A DNA stretch of 6,992 bases from an uncultured Altererythrobacter sp. (lineage in GTDB: Bacteria > Pseudomonadota > Alphaproteobacteria > Sphingomonadales > Sphingomonadaceae): the NCBI GenBank assembly GCA_937950385.1, contig CALFEA010000004.1, positions 1 through 6,992 of the forward strand. Direction: 5' to 3'. Positions within the stretch are counted from its first letter, which is position 1; every line of letters starts with the position of its first letter. Positions 1-6,025 of this stretch are shown here, in pieces. Below the pieces are notes generated by a model. The model made no database searches, had not been told where the DNA came from, and worked only from the letters and a program-made list of their open reading frames with translations. The translations under genes and the position numbers were made by a program.

Positions 1-782
1 ACCAATTCGGGGTAGCCCGATGTGTGCGTATCATCGGAACGCTCAAGCAGAGCGAGGCTGTTTTTGTTTGCGCTGTTCCAAATGTTGGTCGGGTAGCCGC
101 CCGGCTCAATGATAGACACTTCGACGCCGTGAGGCACGAGCTCATAAGCCAAGCTTTCGCTCAAAGCCTCCAGCGCAAATTTCGACGGTGAATATTGTCC
201 ATAACTGGGCGCGATGACGCGGCCCAATTGCGAGGATATATTGATGATGAGGCCAGATTTCGCTGCGCGCATAGCGGGCAGGGCGGCGCGGATCATGCGC
301 TGCGGCCCGAACACATTGGTTTCAAATGTGTGTTTGGTGGCTTCGATGTCTTGGATCTCGATCGGGCCGCCATAGGAAATACCCGCATTGTTGACGATCA
401 CGTCCAATGCGCCGCCATTGAGACGCTCCGCCTCTGCCACGCCTTTTGCAACCGATGCATCATCAGTCACATCGATTTCAAGAACGGTAATGTCGAGCTT
501 TTCAGCCTTCGCAAGCGCGCGCAATTCCTCCGCTTCAGAGCGGGGCATATTGCGCATTGTGGCGAAGACTTTCGCGCCGCTGCGGGCGAGGAATTCCGCG
601 CTCAAACGGCCAAATCCGGTCGAACAACCGGTGATAAGGACCGAGCTATTGTCCAAATGATAAGACACAGGGATCATCTGATCGCCCGCATTTTGAGCCG
701 CAGCTGGAGCAATAGAAAATGCCGTTGCGGCCGTTGCGGCGGCAGATGTGGTGAGGAGCGAGCGTCTTGAGAAATCGGTCAT
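1..782 (-). CDS. Tat-exported short-chain dehydrogenase/reductase, C-terminus cut by window edge
   Basis: Classical SDR oxidoreductase using NAD(P)H. I translated 260 residues before the left edge; no stop is seen, so the C-terminus is missing. The Rossmann glycine motif TGCSTGFG is at residues 51-58, NNAG at 131-134, the catalytic serine region NISS at 181-184, and the YSPSK (Tyr197-x3-Lys201) catalytic pair is followed by EPGGYPTN near 226. The fold is therefore complete apart from the tail, and the active site is intact. The first 30 residues are odd for an SDR: SRRSLL at 5-10, an alanine-rich stretch, then PAAAQ look like a Tat signal with cleavage near residue 29. This suggests a folded, cofactor-loaded enzyme exported to the periplasm. 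ATG 782 is chosen because it gives this signal; no good ribosome-binding site precedes it. An internal ATG at 677 would give a cytoplasmic form. The substrate cannot be told; the TGCSTGFG type also occurs in retinol- or steroid-like dehydrogenases. Confidence 0.9.
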   Translation of the reverse strand, partial: MTDFSRRSLLTTSAAATAATAFSIAPAAAQNAGDQMIPVSYHLDNSSVLITGCSTGFGRLSAEFLARSGAKVFATMRNMPRSEAEELRALAKAEKLDITVLEIDVTDDASVAKGVAEAERLNGGALDVIVNNAGISYGGPIEIQDIEATKHTFETNVFGPQRMIRAALPAMRAAKSGLIINISSQLGRVIAPSYGQYSPSKFALEALSESLAYELVPHGVEVSIIEPGGYPTNIWNSANKNSLALLERSDDTHTSGYPEL

Positions 783-851
783 GCAGGCAGCAATACCGCG
801 CGTTTCAGCCGGTGTCAGCCCCTAAACCAAATTTGCCTTTATCGTAGCGTT

Positions 852-1082
852 TTAGCGATCTTCACCTTCATCGCGGCGCCGTTTGCGCATTTGCATAGCG
901 CCAATATACAGCCCAATCCCTAGGCCAAGTAGGGCATAACCTGCAGGCTCTGGCACGCTTGAACCTGAATTGGCATCAGCCGCAGCCGGTTGGTCCGGCA
1001 TTTTTTCAAGCGCCATTGCAGGCACAACCGCAAATGGGCTGAGCAGACAGGCACAAAAACTGAAAGTGAGAGCTTTTTTCAA
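852..1082 (-). CDS. Minimal PEP-CTERM sorting-domain protein
   Basis: A small exported protein with a PEP-CTERM tail, the signal that in Gram-negative exopolysaccharide producers is processed by an exosortase. From the TTG start at 1080-1082 it has 76 residues: a signal peptide (KKAL, hydrophobic core, AMA|LE cleavage near 24), a linker of about 18 residues with no recognisable domain, VPEP at 43-46, a hydrophobic helix at about 49-64, and a basic end RKRRRD. The TTG is preferred because AGGA (1091-1094) lies 8 bases upstream and the signal peptide then starts properly. A GTG at 1151 in the same frame would add 23 residues, with no visible ribosome-binding site. The mature part is almost nothing but the sorting tail, which is unusual; members normally carry a larger secreted body. 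The gene lies 131 bases downstream of the CPBP gene and is probably transcribed separately. No exosortase gene is in the window. Confidence 0.8.
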   Translation of the reverse strand: MKKALTFSFCACLLSPFAVVPAMALEKMPDQPAAADANSGSSVPEPAGYALLGLGIGLYIGAMQMRKRRRDEGEDR

Positions 1083-1090
1083 AGCGCGGT

Positions 1091-1094
1091 TCCT
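1091..1094 (-). promoter_or_regulatory. Ribosome-binding site that decides the PEP-CTERM start
   Basis: AGGA on the minus strand, 8 bases before the TTG at 1080-1082. It supports TTG over the in-frame GTG at 1151, and the TTG start puts the lysine pair and hydrophobic core at the very N-terminus, as a signal peptide should be. Confidence 0.6.
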
Positions 1095-1170
1095 AGCGAA
1101 AAAATAATTGTATTCCCGCGCCTTAGCACCTCTTTTGTGGCTCAATATCACAGCATGATAGTGTGGTTCG

Positions 1171-1194
1171 AATTGGGACAGTGGAGACCCAATT
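1171..1194. repeat. 7-bp perfect inverted repeat in the CPBP / PEP-CTERM gap
   Basis: AATTGGG (1171-1177) and CCCAATT (1188-1194) are perfect reverse complements around a 10-base spacer. The repeat lies 20 bases after the CPBP stop and about 90 bases before the preferred PEP-CTERM start. It could be an operator for the PEP-CTERM gene or a weak stem ending the pth-CPBP transcript. No T-run follows on either strand, so it is not a standard rho-independent terminator. Confidence 0.4.
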
Positions 1195-1213
1195 GTTACG
1201 TCTTTTGAACACG

Positions 1214-1864
1214 CTATTCGGTGACGCTCGGATCAGGTTCTGGTTTGCTTTCATCAGGCTGTTCAAACAAGCTGAGACGGTGCATTTCGCGCTTTAGAAA
1301 CCAGAAGGCATAGACGTCATAAACCGCATGGCCGATCATCACCGCCAGCAGGCTGCCAGTCCAGAAATAGATCACGCCAAAGATCGAACCGATGATGAAG
1401 ATAATCACGGCAATCAACGGGCGGGCGTAATGGATCAGCATGAAAACAATGCTGGAGAGGGCAATCGCGAGCCATATCGGAACATATCCGCCCAGAAATG
1501 TTTGTAGGCCTCCGCGAAACAACGCCTCTTCACCGACCCCGGCGCAGATAGACATGAAAATAATGACAGGCATCGTCATTCGCTTTTCAAGGAAGGCGAA
1601 GTTTTTCGACTGCAACCGCGTTATTTTCTCAGAGTAGCTGGGAAATAGGCTGAAAGTCGCGGCCGCCACTGCGATCATGCCAAGTCCAATGGCGATGCCG
1701 AGGCTTACCTGCCAAAGATCGATAGTCACGAATTGCAGAATCTCTTGGCCTGATAGCACCCATAGGCCAGCGCCCAATCCAGTGAATATAATCGTTTGAA
1801 AGCCCAGAGTTTTGCAAATGTCTGCCACCGACATTTTGCGCATCTCTTCATAAGGATTGCTCAT
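1214..1864 (-). CDS. CPBP family intramembrane glutamic endopeptidase
   Basis: Polytopic inner-membrane protein of the CPBP (CAAX protease / bacteriocin-processing, Abi) family, predicted to cleave substrates within the membrane. From ATG 1864 it has 216 residues. The three family motifs are present: GEEALFR with Glu112, Glu113 and Arg117; FMLIH with Phe141 and His145; and GHAVYD with His179 and Asp183. All catalytic or metal-contact positions are intact, so it should be active. Hydrophobic segments lie near 24-45, 53-75, 97-109, 130-145, 150-168 and 170-185. The tail after 195 is charged and proline-rich (EPDPSVTE). The gene begins 18 bases after the pth stop and is probably co-transcribed with it. 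An in-frame TTG immediately after the pth TGA (1880-1882) would add six residues; I prefer ATG although its ribosome-binding site is weak. The substrate is unknown. Known members act in prenyl-protein processing, bacteriocin immunity or stress signalling. Confidence 0.9.
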   Translation of the reverse strand: MSNPYEEMRKMSVADICKTLGFQTIIFTGLGAGLWVLSGQEILQFVTIDLWQVSLGIAIGLGMIAVAAATFSLFPSYSEKITRLQSKNFAFLEKRMTMPVIIFMSICAGVGEEALFRGGLQTFLGGYVPIWLAIALSSIVFMLIHYARPLIAVIIFIIGSIFGVIYFWTGSLLAVMIGHAVYDVYAFWFLKREMHRLSLFEQPDESKPEPDPSVTE

Positions 1865-1882
1865 CGTTTGATCATTGCCCAA

Positions 1883-2449
1883 TCACTGCTGGCGCATGGC
1901 CAATTCGCTCATGAAGCGGGGCAGATTGGCTTCTGCGAGCCATTCCGCCTCTGCCGCAATCCCGCCCAGCATTGTGATGAGGTCATCCTGCTCTGCCTTG
2001 GCATAATTGCCCAGAACATGGCTGTTGACCGCTTCCTTGTGGCCGGGATGGCCAATGCCAATCCGTACGCGTCGAAACTCTGCGCCAATATGCTGAGTGA
2101 TAGAGCGCAAACCATTGTGACCTGCATGCCCGCCGCCTTGCTTCACTTTTACCTTAAACGGCTCCAGATCAAGCTCATCATGGAACACAGTTAGCGCGTC
2201 TGGCTCTTGCTTATAAAACCGTAAAGCCTCGCCAACGCTGCGCCCGCTTTCGTTCATGAAGGTCGCCGGTTTCAGCAGCAATATCTTCGAAGAACCAATG
2301 CGCCCCTCGCGCACCCAGCCTTGGAACTTCTTTTGCTCAGGGCCAAAATTATACATGTCCGCGATAACATCGCACACCATGAAACCGACATTATGCCGGT
2401 GAATGGCATAGCGCGGTCCGGGATTTCCAAGGCCTGTCCAAATTTGCAT
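1883..2449 (-). CDS. pth: Peptidyl-tRNA hydrolase
   Basis: Cytosolic esterase that releases peptides from peptidyl-tRNA dropped by the ribosome and so recycles tRNA; normally essential. The 188 residues match the usual length (about 190). The family signatures are complete: GLGNPG at 6-11, RHNVGF at 18-23 with catalytic His19, KPATFMNESG with Asn66, FHDELDL with Asp91, and GGGHAGHNGLRS with Asn112. These correspond to Asn10, His20, Asn68, Asp93 and Asn114 of the E. coli enzyme. The ATG at 2447-2449 sits at the expected start of the fold (MQIWTGLGNPG), although the purine tract before it (GACAAAG) is only a weak ribosome-binding site. The rplY-pth order is common in bacteria, but here a terminator-like hairpin separates them. 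A CPBP protease follows directly; the often-seen ychF is not next to it here. Confidence 0.97.
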   Translation of the reverse strand: MQIWTGLGNPGPRYAIHRHNVGFMVCDVIADMYNFGPEQKKFQGWVREGRIGSSKILLLKPATFMNESGRSVGEALRFYKQEPDALTVFHDELDLEPFKVKVKQGGGHAGHNGLRSITQHIGAEFRRVRIGIGHPGHKEAVNSHVLGNYAKAEQDDLITMLGGIAAEAEWLAEANLPRFMSELAMRQQ

Positions 2450-2474
2450 GCACTTTGTCTAGCGGGGCTTCGCC

Positions 2475-2510
2475 AAAAACAAAACACCGGACCCATTTCT
2501 GAGCCCGGTG
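2475..2510 (-). terminator. Rho-independent terminator after rplY
   Basis: Read on the minus strand: a 10-bp stem with two G-T pairs (CACCGGGCTC with GGGTCCGGTG), a six-base AGAAAT loop, then TTTTGTTTTT. It starts 33 bases after the rplY stop and ends 25 bases before the pth ATG. By form this is a strong intrinsic terminator. Because pth follows so closely with no evident promoter of its own, partial read-through that sets the L25 to Pth ratio is a reasonable inference. Confidence 0.85.
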
Positions 2511-2543
2511 CCTTGGTGATTAAATTTCGAAAGCAAAAGGGGC

Positions 2544-3227
2544 TTATTCGCCGCCTTCTCCAGCATCGTCGCCGCCAGTTTGTGCGGTCGCTTCGACTGC
2601 ATCTGCTGCGACTTCTTCGCCTTCTTCTCCATCTTCGCCTTCGCCTTCGGCTTTCTTAAGCGCGGAAGGAGCAACCAATGTTGCAATGGTGAAGTCGCGG
2701 TCAGTGATCGCGCTTTCAGAACCAGCAGGAAGAGCGATTTCGCTGATGTGAATGGAATCGCCCACTTCACGGCCAGTGACATCGATTTCGATTTGATCAG
2801 GGATCTTGTCAGATTCGCAAACCAGCTCAAGCTCGTGACGGACCACGTTGAGAACGCCGCCCTTCTTAAGGCCAGGTGATTCTTCTTCATTGACGAAGAT
2901 AACCGGAATGCTCACTTCGATCTTGGAGTCTTTCGACAGACGCAAGAAATCGACATGGGTTGGACGGTCTGTGACCGGGTGGAACGCAACGTCCTTTGGC
3001 AGGGTGCGCACGCTTTTGCCTGCAACATCGACCATCACGATAGAGTTCATAAAGTAGCCGGTGCCCAATTGGCGGACCAGCTCTTTTTGCTCAACGTGGA
3101 TCAATGTGGGTTCTTCTTTGCCGCCATAGATCACAGCGGGGATGCGGCCTTCACGACGCAGTGCACGGGAGGCTCCCTTGCCAGCCCGTTCGCGCGTCTC
3201 GGCCGGCAGGGTAAGAGCGTCGCTCAT
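2544..3227 (-). CDS. rplY: 50S ribosomal protein L25 (L25/TL5/Ctc type)
   Basis: Large-subunit ribosomal protein that binds 5S rRNA. At 227 residues it is the long two-domain form, not the short E. coli L25. Residues 1-95 form the 5S-rRNA-binding domain, with [16 protein letters not shown] (21-36) and KDVAFHPV with a following HVDFLR (78-96) typical of the family. Residues about 102-190 form the TL5/Ctc C-terminal beta domain, with [11 protein letters not shown] (117-127). Residues 193-227 are a low-complexity Glu/Gly/Asp/Ala tail, usual in alphaproteobacterial members and probably disordered. Start ATG 3225-3227 has AAAGG 8 bases upstream. A 127-base gap separates it from the TraB gene upstream, so it probably has its own promoter, but I could not pick one with confidence. 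A clear terminator follows. Confidence 0.97.
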   Translation of the reverse strand: MSDALTLPAETRERAGKGASRALRREGRIPAVIYGGKEEPTLIHVEQKELVRQLGTGYFMNSIVMVDVAGKSVRTLPKDVAFHPVTDRPTHVDFLRLSKDSKIEVSIPVIFVNEEESPGLKKGGVLNVVRHELELVCESDKIPDQIEIDVTGREVGDSIHISEIALPAGSESAITDRDFTIATLVAPSALKKAEGEGEDGEEGEEVAADAVEATAQTGGDDAGEGGE

Positions 3228-3235
3228 GTTACGTA

Positions 3236-3239
3236 CCTT
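3236..3239 (-). promoter_or_regulatory. rplY ribosome-binding site
   Basis: AAGG on the minus strand, 8 bases before the rplY ATG. In the rest of the 3228-3354 gap I see no convincing -35/-10 pair. There is only a small 5-bp hairpin just after the TraB stop. Confidence 0.55.
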
Positions 3240-3354
3240 TCAAAATGCTTAGTTAAAATACCTTCGCACGCCACGCCTCCAGGGATGACCATAACGTTGC
3301 GAAGCCCGCGCCATTACGGCCAAGCTGGTCCAAAGGCAAGCATTACTAAATGCC

Positions 3355-4236
3355 TCAGTGCAGCGGGCGCACCGAATAGCCCCGCGCGCGAAGCATGGCG
3401 GGCATGCCGTCTGGCCCAACCAAATGGCCAGCACCCACTGCCACCATGGGCAATTCATCCTCGGTCAAGATGGGGACAAGCTGGCCGGTCCAATCGCGGT
3501 TGCGCTCTACCAATAAAGCCTCGCGCAATTCAGGATCCGCCATAATGCCAGATTGCGTCGCCTCGATCAGCGCGTCCTCATCACCGGTCAGCCATGCCTC
3601 GCGCAGCGCAGCAGGCTCTTCCTCGGCTTTCTCAATATCTGCCATGACCCCTTCAAGCAGATCGCGCTGATCGGCTTCGGGCAATTGGTCAAAGATCGAA
3701 AACTGGGCTGTGGCGCCTTCAAATTCGCGTATCTCGCGCCCTTCAAATTCAACCAACATTGCACGGTCGACCCCGTTCTTTGCATCTCCGCTCTTGGCCA
3801 ATTGCGCCAGCATAAGCGAGGCTGCCCATGTTTCAACGCGGTCAAAATCGCTGCGTTCAAAGGCAGAGCGGGCAATCAGAATGTCGAGCTTGGCGCGATT
3901 GTCCGGGCTGACCCGCTGCGTAATCGGCGGCAGGCCTGGGCTACGCGCAAGCCGTGAATAGATGCGCGAAATCGCCGCGCTATCATCAAGGGCGGCGATC
4001 TCTACGATCAGCATATCTGCGCGCGCATTGGCCTTCGCCAAAGCCGTTGTCCGCCATTCGACATTATCGGGCAGGGCATGAATAGTGCCAAACAACCAGC
4101 CCTCCGTCTCGCCATCCGCATTCGCAATTTCATACAATAGCGGAGAGGGGGCAGGCTCGCCGGAAGCTGGAGCATCGGGTTGCTTACAGGCCGCGAGACA
4201 TAGTCCCGCGGCCAGCAGCATGAGACGCCTGATCAT
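3355..4236 (-). CDS. TraB/GumN family lipoprotein
   Basis: Predicted envelope lipoprotein of the TraB/GumN (PrgY/TIKI-like) family, proposed to be metal-dependent hydrolases related to the EreA/ChaN fold; no firm bacterial function is known to me. It has 293 residues: a lipoprotein signal with lipobox LAAC (Cys17), then GTIHALP with Gly50-His53 near the start of the domain, VEI with Glu79, the RNRDW segment at 245-249, and AVGAGHLVG with His271 near the end. These are the conserved family motifs, so the candidate metal/catalytic residues are intact. Lys18 follows the lipidated Cys, consistent with outer-membrane sorting if the E. coli +2 rule holds. Its ATG overlaps the stop of the upstream paralogue in an ATGA, so the two are very probably translationally coupled. 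It is clearly homologous to that neighbour (GTIHALP/GTVHALP, AVGAGHLVG/AVGAAHLAG), yet much diverged, which points to an old tandem duplication. Confidence 0.9.
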   Translation of the reverse strand: MIRRLMLLAAGLCLAACKQPDAPASGEPAPSPLLYEIANADGETEGWLFGTIHALPDNVEWRTTALAKANARADMLIVEIAALDDSAAISRIYSRLARSPGLPPITQRVSPDNRAKLDILIARSAFERSDFDRVETWAASLMLAQLAKSGDAKNGVDRAMLVEFEGREIREFEGATAQFSIFDQLPEADQRDLLEGVMADIEKAEEEPAALREAWLTGDEDALIEATQSGIMADPELREALLVERNRDWTGQLVPILTEDELPMVAVGAGHLVGPDGMPAMLRARGYSVRPLH

Positions 4237-5168
4237 TGGATGCGGTATGTCTTGATGCCCGCGCCTTTTAGATAATCCTGAACGCTTTTTTCACCGGCAA
4301 GATGGGCCGCTCCCACTGCCATAAAGACTGTGCCGGGTGCATCCATGCGTTCATCAATCCAGACCGCCCAATTTTCATTGCGCTTGTACAGCAAAGCCTC
4401 AGCTAGGGCTTCGTCATCCATGCCCTCATTCATCAGCGCCGCCAAACCATCGGCATCGCCAACGATCCATTCTGCAACCATGGCATCGAGCTGCGGCTTA
4501 ATTTCATCAACGCCTTCCGCTGCATCAATCAGAAACTTCATTTGCGATTCTTGCGGCAGGCTATCAAAAGCTGAAATTTGGAAGGCGAGGGTTTCTAACG
4601 CCTTGCGCTCTTTGCCTTCTGCATTCGCGAGAAGGACCATCTCAACGCCGTTTTCCGCTGAATAGCCTTGCTGAAGCAATGGCAGCATAGCCATAGTCAT
4701 ACCCGCGCTCCACGGCTCTGATTGGTCAAGCGCCACCGCTGGTACGCCCAGCTTAGCAAGCGCGGCTTCGTAGACAGCCTTTTGTTCAGCCGTCATAAGC
4801 CCGCGCAATGTCGTGCCTGCCGGCAAAGTGCCCTTTTCGGCAACCAATTTGGCGGCCTCTGCGCCAAGGCTCTCATCCATGATGATTTCAGTTACGATGG
4901 TCTGCGATGATGTCAGGGCATCCTTGATCGAGCCTTTGTACCAATCAAGACCAGAGGGCAGCGCATGAACCGTGCCGAACATATAGATCGTGGTGTCTTC
5001 ATCCTTGACCATCCAAAGCGCTGGACCAGCAGCTTCAACCGCTTCAGCTGCAACCTGCGTGGTTTCAACTGGCGCAGGCATTGTCTGCGTTTGCGCGCAA
5101 GCGGGCGCTGCGAAGAGAACAGTCGTCGCGGCTAAGGCGAGGCCGAATTTCTTTTTGAAAGTGTTCAT
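4233..5168 (-). CDS. TraB/GumN family periplasmic protein
   Basis: Second member of the TraB/GumN pair, 311 residues. The start is ATG 5168, which has AGGA 7 bases upstream and puts the signal peptide (NTFKKKFGL, hydrophobic core, ACA|Q cleavage near 25) at the N-terminus. An in-frame ATG at 5219 would add 17 residues with a poorer site. A Cys precedes the cleavage site, but the context AAPAC is not a lipobox, so I expect a soluble periplasmic protein, unlike its lipoprotein neighbour. Family motifs: FGTVHALP with Gly65-His68, TEI with Glu94, RNENW at 263-267, and AVGAAHLAGE with His289. All putative active positions are kept. A linker rich in Ala, Glu and Thr (residues about 26-50) precedes the domain. 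The gene lies 64 bases after the four-helix membrane protein gene with no terminator between, so it may share that transcript. Its stop overlaps the next ATG by four bases. Confidence 0.9.
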   Translation of the reverse strand: MNTFKKKFGLALAATTVLFAAPACAQTQTMPAPVETTQVAAEAVEAAGPALWMVKDEDTTIYMFGTVHALPSGLDWYKGSIKDALTSSQTIVTEIIMDESLGAEAAKLVAEKGTLPAGTTLRGLMTAEQKAVYEAALAKLGVPAVALDQSEPWSAGMTMAMLPLLQQGYSAENGVEMVLLANAEGKERKALETLAFQISAFDSLPQESQMKFLIDAAEGVDEIKPQLDAMVAEWIVGDADGLAALMNEGMDDEALAEALLYKRNENWAVWIDERMDAPGTVFMAVGAAHLAGEKSVQDYLKGAGIKTYRIQ

Positions 5169-5175
5169 GACAGGT

Positions 5176-5179
5176 TCCT
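5176..5179 (-). promoter_or_regulatory. Ribosome-binding site that decides the upstream TraB start
   Basis: AGGA on the minus strand, 7 bases before ATG 5166-5168. It decides for this start over the in-frame ATG at 5219. Confidence 0.65.
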
Positions 5180-5232
5180 TTGAGTGTTTGCGTGAATTGT
5201 GATTGAACAGGATTTGCATTTCTTGAAAATCG

Positions 5233-5655
5233 TTAGAGATATTTACGATAAAGCCAGACGCACGACCAGATAATGGACACGATGAGAAGCACGATCATCG
5301 GATCTTGCGCCGGTACCCAGCCAGCACGAGATGCCAGCCACCAAGTGGGTACGAGAAACAAATAGAAGTGAGCTGAAACCATCGCACCTTCCCGGTACGC
5401 ATCCTTCTCATGCTCATCTACAGTGCGCCACCAAATCCACGTCAGTGGCGGGACAATTAACAACCAAACCGCGATACCGATAGCCGCGACCACAGGGTTA
5501 ATGTCGGAATTGTCAAACAGTTCAAACGAGTCTGGATCGGCAAAGGAAGCGACACTGAAATAGATGCCTAATGCTACACCAACGAGCAATGCGAGAATGA
5601 GCACGCGCTTTGATTTTTGCACGCTTGGAGCGATTTTTGGTTCAGGCTTCGTCAT
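5233..5655 (-). CDS. Four-helix membrane protein partnered with an XRE regulator
   Basis: Unrecognised integral membrane protein, 140 residues from ATG 5655. Hydrophobic helices lie at about 18-38, 54-76, 91-110 and 119-137. A short polar N-terminus is rich in Lys and Pro, the segment between helices 1 and 2 is acidic (DPDSFELFDNSD), and a charged loop precedes helix 3 (RTVDEHEKDAYREG). Tryptophans cluster at the ends of helices 2 to 4. The start is fixed by AGGA at 5664-5667, 8 bases upstream and inside the regulator gene; the open frame to 5745 is only overlap with that gene. The first 14 bases overlap the regulator's 3' end, so translation is probably coupled. Small XRE regulator plus small multi-helix membrane protein is a recurrent gene pair in bacteria, and the regulator commonly controls the pair. 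No catalytic motif is seen; a sensor, transporter or immunity role cannot be told apart. Confidence 0.85.
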   Translation of the reverse strand: MTKPEPKIAPSVQKSKRVLILALLVGVALGIYFSVASFADPDSFELFDNSDINPVVAAIGIAVWLLIVPPLTWIWWRTVDEHEKDAYREGAMVSAHFYLFLVPTWWLASRAGWVPAQDPMIVLLIVSIIWSCVWLYRKYL

Positions 5656-5836
5656 TGAAAATTTCCTCGATTGAGAGGTCAAAAAGGCGGGCGATACGAA
5701 AGGCGAGGGGCAGGGATGGATCATGTTTGCCCGTCTCAATCGCATTCACCGCTTGGCGCGATACATCGAGATGGACAGCCAATGTGGCTTGGCTCCAATC
5801 GCGTTCTGCGCGCAGTACTTTGAGGCGGTTATTCAT
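5642..5836 (-). CDS. XRE-family (Cro/CI-type) helix-turn-helix regulator
   Basis: Single-domain DNA-binding protein of 64 residues. Its five-helix HTH fold fills nearly the whole chain: NRLKVLRAERDWSQATLA (3-20) forms helices 1 and 2, VSRQAVNAIE (25-34) is the recognition helix, then TGKHDPSLPLAFRIARLF and the SIEEIF end. It belongs to the compact subgroup that lacks an effector domain and is usually encoded beside a small membrane protein. ATG 5836 has GGAG 9 bases upstream. It lies 20 bases after a 42-residue membrane protein gene and overlaps the next membrane protein gene by 14 bases, so all three form one unit. Two copies of a GACAT/AGTCAG motif sit over the likely promoter upstream at 6026-6058 and are the best candidate for its own operator. 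Autorepression is inferred, not shown. Confidence 0.93.
   Translation of the reverse strand: MNNRLKVLRAERDWSQATLAVHLDVSRQAVNAIETGKHDPSLPLAFRIARLFDLSIEEIFNDEA
5664..5667 (-). promoter_or_regulatory. Ribosome-binding site nested in the XRE gene
   Basis: AGGA on the minus strand within the codons for the regulator's IEEIF residues, 8 bases before the membrane protein ATG. It fixes that start at 5655 and implies the ribosome reading the regulator passes over this site. Confidence 0.65.
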
Positions 5837-5856
5837 GGAAAGTTACTCCGCTCCGA

Positions 5857-5985
5857 TCACATCGCTGCAATAAAATGATAAAGGTGCTTGCCGGCGATTT
5901 GTCCGGCAACATTAATCAAAGGGATTGTTGCCACTGCGACTACGATCAAGACAACTGATTTGGTGGTTAAGGTAATTTTGGTCAT
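5857..5985 (-). CDS. 42-residue single-helix membrane protein
   Basis: Unrecognised small protein that I translated by hand: it starts MTKITLTTKS, continues with a hydrophobic segment (residues about 11-32, VVLIVVAVATIPLIN and on) and ends GKHLYHFIAAM before TGA at 5857-5859. One transmembrane helix with a short basic N-terminus is predicted; it could also be an uncleaved signal anchor. Support for a real gene: AGGA at 5993-5996 lies 7 bases before ATG 5985, a TTGACA promoter lies about 45-75 bases further up, and the XRE gene begins 20 bases after its stop. It is thus the first gene of the XRE operon. It may be a small partner or regulator of the four-helix protein; a type I toxin-like role is possible but has no direct support. 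The codon use looks ordinary. Confidence 0.7.
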   Translation of the reverse strand: MTKITLTTKSVVLIVVAVATIPLINVAGQIAGKHLYHFIAAM

Positions 5986-6025
5986 GGGACATTCCTATTC
6001 ATAATCGGTGGGTGTGTAAGGTATG

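Noticed and set aside
195..770. Long plus-strand open frame of 191 codons
   Set aside because: It lies wholly antisense to the SDR gene, whose motifs are intact; the translation is rich in Arg, Cys and His and resembles no family.
1149..1151. GTG start for a 99-residue form of the PEP-CTERM protein
   Set aside because: No ribosome-binding site is seen, and it would bury the signal peptide 23 residues inside; TTG 1082 fits better.
1880..1882. TTG start of the CPBP gene immediately after the pth stop
   Set aside because: The ATG six codons later is a better start and keeps every motif; the TTG cannot be fully excluded.
2459..2890. 143-codon minus-strand frame across the rplY 3' end
   Set aside because: It is out of frame with rplY, which has clear L25 motifs through this stretch, and it runs through the terminator.
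3340..3353. Small hairpin GCATT/AATGC with loop ACTA just after the TraB lipoprotein stop
   Set aside because: Only 5 bp with no T-run after it on the minus strand; too weak to call a terminator.
2955..3545. 196-codon plus-strand frame across the rplY start and the TraB lipoprotein end
   Set aside because: Antisense to two well-supported genes; no recognisable domain and no ribosome-binding site of note.
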